Shown here: in pieces, positions 1 to 12,100 of the stretch
Position numbering within the stretch: the stretch's first letter is position 1
Layout of the letters: each line of letters opens with the position of its first letter
Source of the DNA: Trichostrongylus colubriformis
Lineage: Eukaryota > Nematoda > Chromadorea > Rhabditida > Trichostrongylidae
Direction of reading: 5' to 3'
Length of the DNA stretch: 64,000 bases
Assembly (NCBI GenBank): GCA_963978905.1
Contig: OZ022256.1
Location: 45,804,001-45,868,000, forward strand
The notes under the pieces: generated by a model
Told to the model about the DNA's origin: nothing
Seen by the model: only the letters and a program-made list of their open reading frames with translations
Databases searched by the model: none
Translations under genes and position numbers: made by a program

Positions 1-315
1 TACGGCCAGTCACATGCTACTTTGGAGCGTACCGCAAATGACACCATTCCGTACACAGCATTAATTTGGCCCACAGATTGCTGTATTGAAAATGAAACTT
101 CCCAGTGGAGGCTTCGATCTGATGGTGTACAAAAAGATTATGCTCTCTTAATGGGGGAGCGGCAAGTGACAATATCAGAGAGCATCTACTATGGAACTCT
201 ATCAAACATGGGAGTAATTTGCAGAAAAGGACTAAGCCAAAAAACTCGTAACAAAAAGGAGGATAGTTGTTTCTCGCAAAAAATTTTTGATTGCACAAAA
301 TGGTTTCGACGAAAC
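1..315 (+). CDS. possible partial exon, unrecognised protein
   Basis: A frame is open from base 1 and stays open past this point. The first ~75 codons look protein-like: LIWPTDCC, SQWRLRSDGVQKDY and YYGTLSNMGVICRK, with paired cysteines and aromatic residues, after which (from about base 235) the text becomes lysine-rich and low in complexity. The C-x-x motif at GVICRK resembles how many extracellular cysteine-rich domains end, but I do not recognise the family. The exon would begin left of the window and could end near base 235 by splicing. A hairpin element interrupts the frame at 329. It lies opposite the presumed first intron of the minus-strand lectin paralogue. It may be a neighbouring gene, a pseudogene or chance. 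Confidence 0.3.
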
Positions 316-328
316 AGCTTCTTTATTG

Positions 329-676
329 AATGTTTCAAACAATTGAGGCTCCAAAATATTCATTCAAAAAAGAACTCAAAAGACCCCTCGAAATCTCAAA
401 AGTTTCTAGAATATTTTTACTATATTTCGGTGTCTAACACATTCTTCAGGCCTGAAACAGTGGAGATATGTTGTTATATGATATAGGTTATCTATCAATA
501 ACCTACTGTCCCTGTCTCAAAATTTTCCGACGTGACTCACCCTGCCAAAACGTGTGGAGCCGGAAATGCCTCCACACGTTTTGGCAGGGTGAGTCACGTC
601 GGAAAATTCCGTGTGGAGCCTCAATTGTTGTGAAACATTCAGATATCCATGAGACTCCGGAACAGCACAATATTAA
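329..676 (+). mobile_element. hairpin element, copy 1 (13-bp target duplication)
   Basis: The insertion is bounded by near-identical 13-bp direct repeats: agcttctttattg (316-328) and agcctctttattg (677-689), one mismatch. Outer inverted repeats read GAATGTTTC...AATTGAGGCTCC on the left and the reverse complement at about 612-640 on the right. Inside is a perfect 39-bp inverted repeat (521-559 and 570-608) with a 10-base loop. After the right inverted repeat comes a ~36-base tail ending ...CACAATATTAA. The same architecture and tail recur at 22925-23149. It has no coding capacity. The mobilising machinery is unknown. Confidence 0.7.
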
Positions 677-875
677 AGCCTCTTTATTGGTTTTTTTCGA
701 AGAAAGTTCTTAGCTATTTGATCACGCTTGATTTTGCGATTATTTAGTTTCTCAACAAGGTTTGCCTAGTGGAGTCTTCTACTTCGCTTGGAAAGCGACA
801 AATTTTTTTGTATTATCTTTCTGATCTCTCTCCTCTCGGGAACGATAACGATGAAGAGTAGCAAGGTGATCTCAC

Positions 876-1049
876 CTTGTAAGCCTTAACGTATTTGCCA
901 AGAATTGTCCAGCCGTCCTGGTGTCCTGCCACGAAAATTGGTCTAACATTGGATTTTTCATCGAAGGCGAAAGTTTCATGAACAGCAACATTATCAGCAG
1001 CCACCACAAGCACTACGGAGGAGGCAGCAAACAAAACGCGGATTGACAT
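876..1049 (-). CDS. C-type lectin-like secreted protein, first exon (paralogue of 45653)
   Basis: On the minus strand an ATG at 1049 opens a 58-codon exon. It starts with a hydrophobic signal peptide (MSIRVLFAASSVVLVVAA), continues through SNVRPIF and HQDGWTILG, and ends YVKAYK exactly at an AAG|GTGAGA donor (phase 0). The plus-strand exon at 45653-45808 has the same plan (SNVRPVF, YQDGWTIFG, EKAHK, same donor). By comparison with lectin domains the DGWT...YK stretch is the first strand of the C-type lectin fold. Both cysteines normally found around it are absent (H before QDGW, A in KAYK). The following exons would lie left of the window. The next ~165 bases of intron are also similar between the two copies, so this is an inverted duplication rather than chance. 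Confidence 0.6.
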
Positions 1050-1205
1050 CTCCAGCTGAAATGATAATTAAGTTAGTCGTATTAATAACGAAATGAAAGA
1101 AAACAAAAGATTATAGAAGCCAACACGAGATTATAGATTATAGAAGCGTCGATCAAACATTTGGGGAGGCGCCACACGTTTCAATTTTTTTTGAAATGGT
1201 AACGA
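1050..1205 (-). promoter_or_regulatory. outron / trans-splice acceptor of the minus-strand lectin copy
   Basis: Reading the minus strand, the start codon is preceded by ATTTCAG then CTGGAG, that is, a splice acceptor six bases before ATG, the usual position of a nematode spliced-leader site. Further upstream, the stretch around 1140-1200 (GTGTGGCGCC, AAATGTTTGATCGAC) matches sequence upstream of the plus-strand copy at about 45590-45630. The duplication therefore included the upstream transcribed region. No TATA box was identified. Confidence 0.5.
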
Positions 1206-1379
1206 TATTACTCTTCCTGCTTTTTGTTTCGGAATTCACTACTCGCTTCATAATATTTATCAATTTCTGCTTCAAAAGTGATATAGTGACACGAGCACAC
1301 AAACGGTATGTAACCGGTACCAACAACTGCTGAAAGAAAACGGTCGGTCGTCAGTCATCTTGAGCGGTCGTCTTGCAAA

Positions 1380-3552
1380 TTGCTCTTCGGCTCTACATTG
1401 TTTTACTGTCTTATTGCTGCACGGTTACTTAACAACTGTTCGACGACCATTATATCGATATCATACTACAACTCCGGTACTCTGAACTGCGTTTGTATGG
1501 ATTCGAATCCACTTATGGCTAAGTCAACTGCTCTTTCGGATGGAACAACTTCTTACTCTGATCTTGTGAAACAGATTGAAGAAGCTGAGGGAAGTGTTCC
1601 TTGTTACGTTAAAGTCATTATTAATATGCTACTTGAAGCCAAGAAGGAGATCACAGAATCACCAAACGCCTCAAAGGGGCTAAGAAGATACCTGCATTGC
1701 GTATTGATGAAACTAAAATTGCTATACTTGATGAAGACAAGGCAGAGGTACTTGCTGATTCTTCCCAAAAGGTTTTCAAATAGGATAGTGACATTGTTTC
1801 GGGCGAACTCCCTTCATGCACCCACATTATGGAATCATCACTGTGGTTTCATAGGGACGAAATATACAAATTGCTGTCAAAATGGCCTAGTTCCTACTCT
1901 ATAACGCCGGATTTTATCCCTCTCAATTTCATTAGAAATATTGCACAGTACATTTCCTTTCCACTAGAGCTCCTCTTCAATTTGTCGTACATGCATTCAG
2001 AGGTTCCATCACGGTGGAGGCATTCCTTCATTGTGCCTGTACTCGAGGAACCCCCTTTCAGTGGTCCTTCCAATTATCGTCCCATAAGTATTACCTCCAC
2101 TTTTTCCAGAATTTTCGAGTAAATAGTCAAACTGAAACTGACAGCATTTCTTACGCAAAATAACATTATTCCATCATGTCAACATGGCTTCTGTTCCGGT
2201 AAATCCACGGTTACTGCACTACTCAGTTTTCTCGATGACTGGACCAGAGCTCTTGACACCCGAAAACAAGTCTATGCTGTATACTTTGATTTTGCGAAGG
2301 CTTCTGATAGAGTACCATACTTGAAACTCATCAGAAAACTAGAGACTATAGGTGTGTACCCACTTCTGATTGACTGGATCAAGTCTTTCCTTTCTGGACA
2401 TATATATCAAGTTCGTGTTGGAAATAAATTTTCGTCTGTACACAAAACAAAGTGAACAGGGGTGTTCCTCAGGATGAAGTTTTGTCCCCCATACTTTCTC
2501 TCATATATACCGCAGACATTCCCAATTCCTTGACAAGATATCAAGTATCATAATGTATGCTGATGACATCAAATTGTACAAAGTTATTGAAAGCAAGTTA
2601 GATTGTGACAAACTACAGGCAGCCATTGACCACATTGTAGATTGGTCTGAGAAGAGGAGTTTACCTTTAGCTCCAGAAAAAGCTAAGGTATTTTGTAACA
2701 ATATCATTACCCATGCCTACAGAATTGGTTCAGTACACTTAGAATCAGTTAACGAAATCAAAGACCTTGAATTCATGTTCTCTAAGAAACTTTAACACGC
2801 ACTACAACTCGTTGGTATCCAAAGCAATCAATAGGATTTTCAGCTTATTCAAGGCACTCCAGACGAAAGATCCAACGATATTACTGAAAGTTTACAAAGC
2901 ATAGGTAAGGCCAATAGTTGAATCTGGTACTGCTGTTTTTTCTCCCTGTAAGAAAAAGATATTGCTTTGCTAGAGCGTGTACAGAAAAATTTCACTCGTA
3001 AACTTGCTCTTCGTTGCTCTGGACTAAGCTATGCATCTTCACCACATGCAAGTGAGAGGCGTCGACATTATGCTTTGATGTCCTTGGCCAAAAGAAGATT
3101 GGTCAATGATCTCATTATGGCTTTTAAAATTCTTACTAGAAAAGTCTTTAACCCTACAGACTTCTTCACTCTAGTACGATCTAGGACCAGGGGTAGTGCC
3201 ATTAAAATAAGATGCCCTAGTGAGATCTCAGGTCAGAGCGAAATTCTTTGTAACCAGAGTGTTACCCTACATAAATGAAATGTTCAAACAACATACGTTA
3301 CACTTGTCCCTTGGTTCATTTCATAGAAAAGCCATTAAGTTAATCAATGCGGAAGTTTCTTATAAAAACAAGGCATGATTTGGATTTGCTCCATCACTTA
3401 CTGGTCTTGTTCAGATATACCTAATCCGACTCACCTCCGCATCGTACCTATGTTTAAATTTCCTCTGTCAGATTGTTCATCATTCGAAATCTACTTCACT
3501 TCATTGTAATATCCACGCAGATATTCTGCGTCTATGAATAAATAAATAAAAT
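1380..3552 (+). mobile_element. CR1-like LINE relic, internally deleted
   Basis: A degenerate non-LTR retrotransposon. An ORF1-like start (MDSNPLMAKSTALSDG, from about 1498) runs into reverse-transcriptase sequence at about 1830 with no endonuclease domain between, so the middle is deleted. RT blocks visible in shifting frames include NYRPISIT (~2075), QHGFCSGKSTVTALL (~2180), YFDFAKASDRV (~2280), GVPQDEVLSP (~2460) and the catalytic box MYADDIKLY (2553). A thumb-like 3' domain follows (2967-3278). The element ends near 3552 with an (AATA)-rich tail, typical of CR1 3' ends. Stops and frameshifts show it is dead. It belongs to the same broad class as the LINE at 18.4-24.8 kb. Confidence 0.85.
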
Positions 3553-3620
3553 AAAACGTTGGACGACAAATGATGCTGCGCACTTCGTGTGACAGAAGGT
3601 TTTGAAACTTATGGGTACTA

Positions 3621-4117
3621 CCAGTTAGGCTGGCACACAATGCTGCGTGCGTATCACATGAAAGCATGCTAAATGAGCTTGATCGATATCGATCGATTGG
3701 CATCATCATTCGAACGGTTCGCAAATTAGGGAATTCGCAAGAACGGAAAAAGGAAACAAAATTTCGCCAGTCAATCTTATCCTTCCGTATGAATCAATAT
3801 CGATCGAGCTCATTTTGCATGCTTCCATGTGTGACGCGCGCAGTAGTGTGCGCCAGCCCAACTAAAACTCATGATCCCAGCTTTGCTGCGACGCGAGATA
3901 TTCATTTCCCGACAGTGGCTTTTCGAGGCTCCATGTCAGCCCTTATCAGTTGTTATCACTTCCCTTCCCTCACCATTGATGCATCCTCACCACCCCCTAT
4001 ATCTCTTTAAAAATTCAGAGTCCCAGCCTTGCAGCAACGCGAGATATGAATTTCCGGTGAAACACAGAAGCACACGCACACACCAACAGATAGCCGATTA
4101 CACATAGTAGGATTATG
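3621..4117 (+). mobile_element. array-bearing element, short copy (one-unit type)
   Basis: It starts with an inverted-repeat 5' module (CCAGTTAGGCTGGCACAC ... GTGTGCGCCAGCCCAACT, 3621-3865). It continues with a single stretch of the 146-bp unit sequence (CCTTATCAGTTGTTATCACT), then the conserved CAGCCTTGCAGCAACGCGAGATATGAATTT block, a short CA-rich run and the terminus ending AGTAGGAT at about 4115. The same order of parts occurs at 26878-28534 and 37608-40146. No coding capacity. Confidence 0.6.
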
Positions 4118-5269
4118 GGCTGTAACCAAGACAGTGATGATGGGCGATCGAATGTGATAGCAACTGTAAGGGTATAAGAGTATCAAATAGCAAATGTCCC
4201 CAAAGTCGTTACACTTTTCGGAGTGGCAATGGCGCGCCCGCACTTGAGGGTTTATAGGGGCTGGTTCGGAGTCACTTGTGGTGTATGAGCGGAACTTTCA
4301 ACAGTTGTAACCAATGATGAAGGCTAATAGGGACCGTGGTAGACAAGTAATCTGGACAAGCTGCACCTCTCGGGTTGGCTGTAGAGGGTTCCAATTCGCA
4401 GTCGCTGCAGGGAGTGGATAGGAAATATTAAGATTAGCTCTCTCGAGCTGATAACAGTAGTAAGGGTCGATAGCGAGTATCGGATAAATTTGTTTTTCTC
4501 GTCGATCTTGCAGCATTGACCTCTTAGGTTTTACCTGGTTTCAGACACAGACACGTTTAGCGGGTGCCCAAAACTGATAAGGACTGTCATGGGCTGTGTG
4601 ACAGAAAGTGTCCCTAAATTTACTGAGTTCCTTGGCTCCGCGATAGAATAATTGGTGTAGTCTGACGTGCTGATGTTAGTATACTACAGATATGATGTCA
4701 TTATTTGATGTCGGGACACACAGACTGAGAAATTAATCAAGAGACAGACACTCAAAGTGATTCACGTAGAAGTATAATAAACGCACAAAAGTGCAGAGGG
4801 GGTACACCGCAACGCGGAACCTTGCGCCGCGACTCGTTGTCAGCGGTAGCGTACTTCCTCCCATTCTTCGCTCCCGTTCTACGCTTTCTCTGCGCACTCC
4901 GCGTGAGAGGGAGCATGTGGTCAATGCCCGCGGAGCTGCCCGTCAACTGCGCCTCATTCTTAGGGAATCCAACATCGAGAGCATTCAATAATTCGATAAA
5001 AACCGAATCAAAACTATGGCGCAGGATAAGCGGCGTCTGGGTATTACCGCATATTTTTGACAGCACCAGGTGTTGATGCCATGTAGGCTTTTCTTTTCTT
5101 CAGATTAATCTACTGCCGCTACTGCGCTTGGAAGCTTCATTTACTTCTTTCTTTCTTTTGCTCCTCTCTTTCCTTCACGGTTGGTCACTCGCCTAACTAT
5201 CGGTTGGCAGATCTAAGCTATGTTTTCATTATTAAGCCTGAAAGCGTTTTATCTTCAGAGTATGCTTAC
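4118..5269. other. no recognised gene
   Basis: No element or known protein recognised at 4118-4750. At 4752-5066 the minus strand has an open frame whose first half looks protein-like (LRHSFDSVFIELLNALDV, QLTGSSAGIDHMLPL) and whose second half is arginine/lysine-rich. It could be a degenerate exon downstream of the exon at 5270-5545, but I see no matching splice acceptor. Confidence 0.3.
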
Positions 5270-5545
5270 ATATTTCTGGGACCCCGACGACGTCCACGGT
5301 ATAAAAGCGAAGGATGGGACTCGAGGTTTATTGGCGTCAAGAATTTCAGCCGGTGTATGATGGACGAGATTTGTCAAGACGTTCGGCGTGCCCTTCATCA
5401 TAAATTTATCTGTGACCCTTGTTCCTTCAGAAAGCGTGGCCAATTTTGTCTTAACCGTCACTGGAGGGTGAGCGAGAACAGGAGAATAGGTTCCAATAAG
5501 AGCATTGAGAAGCCGCTCAAGACCACTATAAACTGGTACATCGGC
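5270..5545 (-). CDS. orphan internal exon, unrecognised protein
   Basis: On the minus strand a TCTCTTCAG acceptor precedes 92 open codons ending at a TAT|GTAAGC donor, both phase 0. The translation begins ADVPVYSGLERLLNAL, passes PPVTVKTKLATLSEGTRV and LVHHTPAEILDANKPRVP, and ends TSSGSQKY. Composition and splice borders are those of a real coding exon, but I do not recognise the family. No adjoining exons could be placed: upstream is the palindromic element at 5713, and downstream only a weak candidate at 4752-5066. It may be a surviving piece of a gene broken by element insertion. Confidence 0.4.
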
Positions 5546-5712
5546 CTGAAGAGACGAGGTTGGTTCAATTCGACTTCTGCCTCGCTCAAGGTCTCTTTTG
5601 TCTCAAAACTCGTCTCAAGATTTGACACCTTCATCAAAATCTCAAGGCCAACTTCCAGACTTGAAAAATTCGTGATTTCTCAAGAGCATTTTACGTCCAA
5701 GATAGCCATACA

Positions 5713-7025
5713 CAGTTAGTGCCATAAGAGTGTTAAAAATCGTGCGAAATTGCGTTTTCGCGTTTTTTATCGTTTTTTCGCTATAAATCGATTGATATTG
5801 ATTTTTTCTATTAAACATATATATGTTCTAGAATCAGCTTGTCAAGCTCTACAAGATGGTACCACATGTTTTTGATTTTCTTGAATTTGGTACTAGGCCA
5901 TTTTTTCACATTTTGAAAAGTTTGAGGGAAAATTCCTTCGAAATTTGATTAACTGGCATCGAATCTTTTCACATCCCTGACCTAAGTTCACAGCCGTGTA
6001 GGAATTTCAGAGTTTCACCCACCTCAGACGAATCCCTGTTCCTTGGTGTGGCCCTAAACAATGCCTCTGTGTATATGCTGTTGAAAAAACCATCTATTAA
6101 CTCATTTTCAGCAGGAGATTCCACATTGAAATGTACACCGTTCGATTCTCCAGGGAAAATGCTATCGAACGATATATGGAAACCTTGGTGTTCATGAAAT
6201 CCTCATTTCCCTCATTTCCAGCCTTTTCCTTTTGTCAATCGACTCCTCAAGCTCTAGTCCGCCCCACCGATCGACGTGCATGGCCATGGGAAAGCTGTGG
6301 CGCCATCGTGACGGCCCCGCACTATCCACGTGCACATCCGTGGGAAACTGCTCGGCGCTTCGACGGGGTAATCGACCTCCCAGCCGAGCAGTTTCCCACG
6401 GTCGTGCACATGAATGACGCAGGGACGACACGATGGCGTCACAGCTTTCCCATGGCCGTGCATATCGATCGATGCGGTGGACTAGAGCTTGAGAAGTCGA
6501 TTGACAAAAGGAAAAGGCTGGAAATGAGGGAAATGAGAATTCCATGAACACCAAGGTTTTTATATATCGTTCGATAGCATTTTCCCTGGAGAATCGAACG
6601 GTCTAAATTTCAATGGGGATCTCCTGCTGAAAATGAGTTAAGAGATGGGTTTTTCAACAGCATATGCACGGAGGCACTGTTTAGGGCCACACCAAGGAAC
6701 CGGGGTTCGTCTGAGATGGGTGAAACTCTGAAATTCCCACACAGCTGTGAACTTAGATCAGGGATGTGAAGAGACTTCGATGTCAGTTCATCAGATTTTG
6801 AAGGAATTTTCCCTCAAAATTTCAAAATGTGAAAAAATGGCCTAGTACCAAATTCAAGAAAATCAAAAATATGTGGTAACATCTTGTAGAGCTTGACGAG
6901 CTGATTCTAGAACATATATATGTTTGATAGAAAAATCAATATCGATCGATTTATAGCGAAAAAAACGATAAAAAACGCGAAAACGCGTTTTCGCGCGATT
7001 TTTAACACACTTACGGCACTAACTG
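5713..7025. mobile_element. 1.3-kb foldback element with near-perfect arms
   Basis: Two arms of about 644 and 643 bases (5713-6356 and 6383-7025) are reverse complements of each other with only scattered mismatches, around a 26-base spacer. Ends read CAGTTAGTGCC and GGCACTAACTG. A 4-bp direct repeat TACA flanks it (5709-5712 and 7026-7029), consistent with a target-site duplication. The open frames seen on both strands near the centre are mirror images made by the palindrome and are not called as genes. An older single arm related to this element lies at 44885-45440. If transcribed, the RNA would form a long duplex. Confidence 0.8.
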
Positions 7026-7104
7026 TACAAACGCCTATTGACCACCACGTTTAAGAAGCTAGAGCATATGGTAGCCAGGTTTTAAAAAAATTGAGGAAGT
7101 CCCA

Positions 7105-8300
7105 GTGGACCAGTCTCTCTCCCAAGAAATTCAACATGATAGCGTGCAACGGTCACAAGAAGCGATCAGTGTTATTGATGTCATGTCAAACAAGCTGGTG
7201 AAAACTCTATTTGACTTTGCATCAACAGTCGTTGATGGGCTGCCACTATGCGAAGCATTCGACTACACGCTACTGCTACAAGCAAGACTTCGGGTTAAGT
7301 GCAATGGGCCATATAATACCTCTTGCTGTTTCACTGCAGAAAACAGGTCAGGATCGCAGCCTCACAACAGGGGGCAAATTCCGGGAAACGAGATCAAGGC
7401 GAATAAAACAGAGTCCCTACCAGAGCAGAAGGGCAAACACCGAAAAAACCGGTACCCAAGACGCGTTTAAATGTAATCATGGCTGAATCCTTATTAGAAC
7501 CAATCAGTATGGCTCGGTCCGTACTTCATGCTATGCATTTGAATCGATCTTGCCTTCCCACAGGGGAATGGACGGTTCTAGACTCCACTCTATAACGCTC
7601 TCGAAAGTCAGTCTTCTAATCGATGCTGGGACAGAACTATCTTTTATCGACGAAGCCTTGGCGCAAAAGTTAAATTTACCCATTGTCGAAGAGAAGAATA
7701 TTTGAATGAATACTTTCGGAAGCGTCGAAGTTGAATAACGAAAGTGTAAGCTAATCCGCATGGATGCATGAGATGAGAAGGGACCTATCCGCAAACGCTC
7801 GAACTGCTAACGTATGAAACTCTAACAAGACCTTTCATTTCTCCTCAACTAACCCCTCGACTTGTCGATACCTCTCAGGGACAGGAAGTTCATCAACACT
7901 TTTGTCTTGCTCGGATGTGACTTACAGTGGGCTTTCGTACGTATGGACAGGACACCAATCAAACTACCTTCGGCTGAATATCTTATCAAGCAAACTTGGC
8001 CCCTTATATCAGGGCGTTTCAGTACCCAACCATCTGTGCTAGCCCTTATTACAGGATATCCAGTACGGGCAACTGACCAAGAATTTCTCAAGAGGAGCGA
8101 GATGAATGTGAAAAAATTTGAACAGCAGCCGCTACCGGGGCAGAGGAATTTCAAGGAGCACATTAAAAAGCTCAAGAACCCGTAGACAAGAAAATTCGGA
8201 ATGCTTTTATTCCACCATAGAACGCAGAGAAGACGGCTACTATGTTCGTCTCCCGTGGAAGGAGCAGTCAGTACAACTGGACAATAATGCATTGGCATAC
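7105..8300 (+). pseudogene. BEL/Pao-type LTR retrotransposon relic (protease to RT)
   Basis: A degenerate pol fragment. At about 7535-7705 there is a retropepsin-like stretch, SLLIDAGTELSFIDEALAQKL; the catalytic D-T-G is here D-A-G. Further on, a frame gives KLGPLISGRFS and later KIRNAF...IERREDGYYVRLPWKE (8190-8265), the wording typical of the segment just before Pao reverse transcriptase. Several frameshifts and stops separate the pieces. No LTRs were found. The open frame at 7105-7470 may be the gag-pol link but is not recognisable itself. Confidence 0.6.
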
Positions 8301-8390
8301 TAGTGCCTCAATAACGTATGGACGTATCTCAAAAATTACGAGTAACTGCCAGATCAATACCATAACACCTTCCAGGATCAATTAGCCAAA

Positions 8391-8944
8391 AACAGCTAGG
8401 AGACGAGGCGGTGGGGACAACAGAAACATAAACACCACTTCGAGGCAACGGACGTACTAGCCATTGTCGACAAAAGGGTCGCCAAACTGAAAAACATCAT
8501 GGACAAAATCAAATATGAGATAGCTAAAGCCGAAAAACTGCGGAAAGAAGAGAGGAAGGCACGCCGTAAAAAAGAAGGTCCTCTTCTTCGGGATCCAGAC
8601 TCATCCGCAGAACTCCCAGGATGTGGCAATTCAATGGCAAGCAGAGTCATGGCAGAGCCTCCGCCAAAAGCGAATCTAGAATGAAAATTAGGATGAAATA
8701 CCGGCAAAAGTCAAGGTCGTTTCTGACGAAGAATATCTGATACGGCTGATCCATGAAAGTGCCGATAGGACGAACGAAAAAGGCGAAGATCATGAGAAGG
8801 AAATACCGAAGACTACCAGAAAACAAAGATGCACGCGCTGAAGCAAGAGCAGCAACACTTCATAAAGGACGTAACAATCTAGTAAAAATCAAAAGCTTTT
8901 TCTGCTCTGTACCACCGCCACTATTTCACGACATGATGTCGTAA
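8391..8944 (+). pseudogene. lysine-rich coiled-coil fragment, possibly element-derived
   Basis: The frame at 8499-8684 gives MDKIKYEIAKAEKLRKEE and more charged residues, which suggests a coiled coil like those in retroelement ORF1 or gag proteins. Downstream frames (8720-8900) are broken by stops. It sits between the Pao relic and RTE copy A and could belong to either. No zinc knuckle is visible. Confidence 0.25.
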
Positions 8945-9119
8945 CCGGTGCCGGATATTTTTCTGTGAGTTACTTGGCCTACGTTAGCGTGAATGCTTTC
9001 TGCATGCCCTGAGATGAAACACCAAGGGGCCTCTCTCGCTGAAGGATCTCCAGCCGTTAGGTGGCAAGGTTACGTGGCGCGACCACAGATGGCGGGTGGA
9101 GGGCTAATCGCGGACCAAA

Positions 9120-12100
9120 AGCCACCATGTACAGCCCTGAGACGCAGGTGGATCCAGGAGATGGACTCCCTGTTTCTGCTGCGCTGGACTGATTCATACC
9201 CTCTGTATCCATGCAGACGTTTCTTGCATACGTGTGTGGACGTTCTGTATGGTGCAGTTGGTATCCTGCATTCAGTCCAGCCAACGGCTTGCATTCTAAC
9301 GACTGGGAGGTACATGGGAGGCGGTCCGGGGTCGCTCCAACTAATAAACCCCATGTCCACTTCGGCATAGCCTGGTAACTACCCGGAGTATACCCAGCCC
9401 CCACGACAGGCCCGGCAAGCTACTCATGGGTCTCCATCTTGTTCAAAACAGCAATATGAATGGGCCCCGCTCCCCTGAGCCTGAGGGAGCCCCCCATACG
9501 ACAGCATTGGGAAGGACCGCTCGGGAGAGGCTGCTAAAATCTCAGGGCTACAACAGGCTGCCTAAATCGAGAAGGACTAAGATGGCGATCTGTACTTACA
9601 ATGCACGAACTCTTGCATCGGGAGAGAGTATCGAAGATCTGATGATGCAAGTCAGGAAGTTCGAGTAGGACGTCATCGGACTGACCGAGACGAGGAGGCA
9701 TGTCCGCTACACGCCGTGTACGAGACTGGTGAAGAACTGTTTCTTGGAACATGCGACAGGAGAGGCGTTGGCGGTGTGGGCGTTCTCGTCAACACGCACT
9801 TGGCCATGAACATCGATTCGTACGAAAATCTGACAGCCCGCATCGGAAGTTTGCTATTGAAAAGATGCGGTTCAATCCCGGCTTTGACCATGTTCGTCGC
9901 CTACGCACCAACATCAAGCTATGACGAGGACGAGCTCGAAGCATTTTATGTGGAATTGGAGAAGTTCTATAAGGAGGACCTCACCTTCTTCAAGGTAATC
10001 GTCGGCGACTCCAAGCCAAGATCGGCCCCAGAAAGCCGGACAATAGGCTTCACATCGGGTCTCACGGAACGGAATGGAATGAGCAGGGTGAAAGGCTGTC
10101 TGAGTTTATTATGTCGATAAACTCCATCCATGGTAACTCATAGTTCCAGAAGTCCTCTCATCTGCGATGGACTTGGGAGTCACCCGGTGGACAATTCCAT
10201 AATGGGTCGATCACGTCATCTTCAATTGAAGGTTTTGCCTGACCGACGTCGCTGTTGTTCCGAAGTTCAACACGGGAACAGACCATCGACTCATCCACGC
10301 AAAATTCCTCTTTGCGATACGTGGAGTGAGAGCCGCGAAATTCAAGGAGCGAAGACCCAAGACGGTCATCAACTGGGATCACTTGGTTTCTCTCGCTGGT
10401 GTATGGGAGGATTCCGTTATCGAAAACATCGACGACGACTACAAACGGTTCGTTGAGCATTTTCACGATTGTGGCAGGAGGGCAAAGAGTTTGAAGGTCA
10501 CAAAAAGGCGTCTCTCTTCGGAAACTCTAAAGCTGATATGCCAATGTGGAGCCGCACGAGCTGCAGGCGATTACCAACTGACGACCGAACTTGCGAAGCG
10601 ATGCAGAGAGGCGATAAAAGAAGATCTCAAGGAGAGAAGAACAGCAGTGCTGGCTGAAGCAGCAGAGGCTAGGAGGAGCATTCGCAATACTCGCCGAAGC
10701 TTCGCCAGTTATAAGACCAAAATGACCGGTCTCCGGCGTCCGGACGGCACAGTTACTGCTTCCCGAAGGGCAGTGGAAAAGGTCATCTATGACTTCTACT
10801 CGGATCCCTCCGATAGCCATGCCCAACTGCCTAGGAGCAATCTGAAACAGGATGGATATGTCGTACCATCAATTCTCCCTTGTGAAGTCCGACACGCCAT
10901 TTCGTCGGTACAGCACCCGACCCCGACAGAATCAGATCGGAACATCTGAAGAATCTTCCGCCAGTCATCGTCAAAACACTGGCCCGACTCTTCACACGCT
11001 ACCTGTCGGAATGCAAGTTACCCACATAGTGGAAAACCAGCTGGACTGTGTCGCTGTATAAGAAGGGAGATCCACACGACATTGGCAGTATCGTCCAATC
11101 TGCCTGCTGTCTGTAGTCTACAAGCACTTCACTCGTGTCATGTTGAATAGGATCAGTAGAACTTTAGACGAAGGACAGCCATGAGAGCAAGCAGGGTTTC
11201 GGAGAGGATTCAGTGCAATCGGTCACATCCACACAGTCACTAGACTCATAGAAGTGTCCAGTACAAGATGCCGTTATGTCTCACATTCATCGATTTGAAA
11301 AAACCTTCGACTCCGTTGAGACAGAAGCGGTTATCAAAGCCCTGGGAAACCAAGGTATGCCTACTCAGTATGTAGGAGTTCGTGAGCTTTACAGCAACTT
11401 CACGACCAGGATCTCGCCATTCTACAAAGACCTCATCATCGACGTGAAGAGAGGGGTCCGACAAGGCGACACTATCTCGCCTAAACTATTCAGCGCCGCT
11501 CCTGAGAACATCATGCGTCAACTGGAATGGGAAGGAATGGGAGTGGAGATCGATGATCGGCATCTATACCACCTCCGCTTCGTTGACGGAACTGTGCTAA
11601 TAACACCAACAATCCAGAAAGCGGAACGGATGCTAGCCGATTTCGAGTGGGAGTGTGGAAAGATCGGTCTACAGCTGAACCGACGAAGACGATGTTCATA
11701 AGAAACGGATAGGTACCTGATGCCCCATTCACGTTCAGAGAAACTAACATCACCGAATGCTTCAGCTATGTGTACCTAGGTCGGGGAGTCAATATGATGA
11801 ACGACTTAGCACCAGAGCTGAGCAGGAGGAAAAGAGCGGCTTGAGGAGCCTTCAGGACCATCGAGGGAGTAGTGAAGAAAACGAAGAACATCCGGCTCCG
11901 CGCCCATCTCTTCGATTCCGCTATCCTTCCTGCCCTAACACACGCCTCAGAGACTTGGACTCTACGTAAGCAGGAGGAACATGCGGTCGGCGTCATCCAA
12001 CGCGCCATCGAGAGGACGACGCTCGGAGTATCCCGATACAAGCAAGTGCAGAGGGGACTCCGAAGTTCCGAACTCCGTCGTCGATCAAAGATCAGAGACG

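Noticed and set aside
6131..6554. Two similar 120-138-codon frames on opposite strands
   Set aside because: Mirror images created by the palindrome; no known motif and no splice context.
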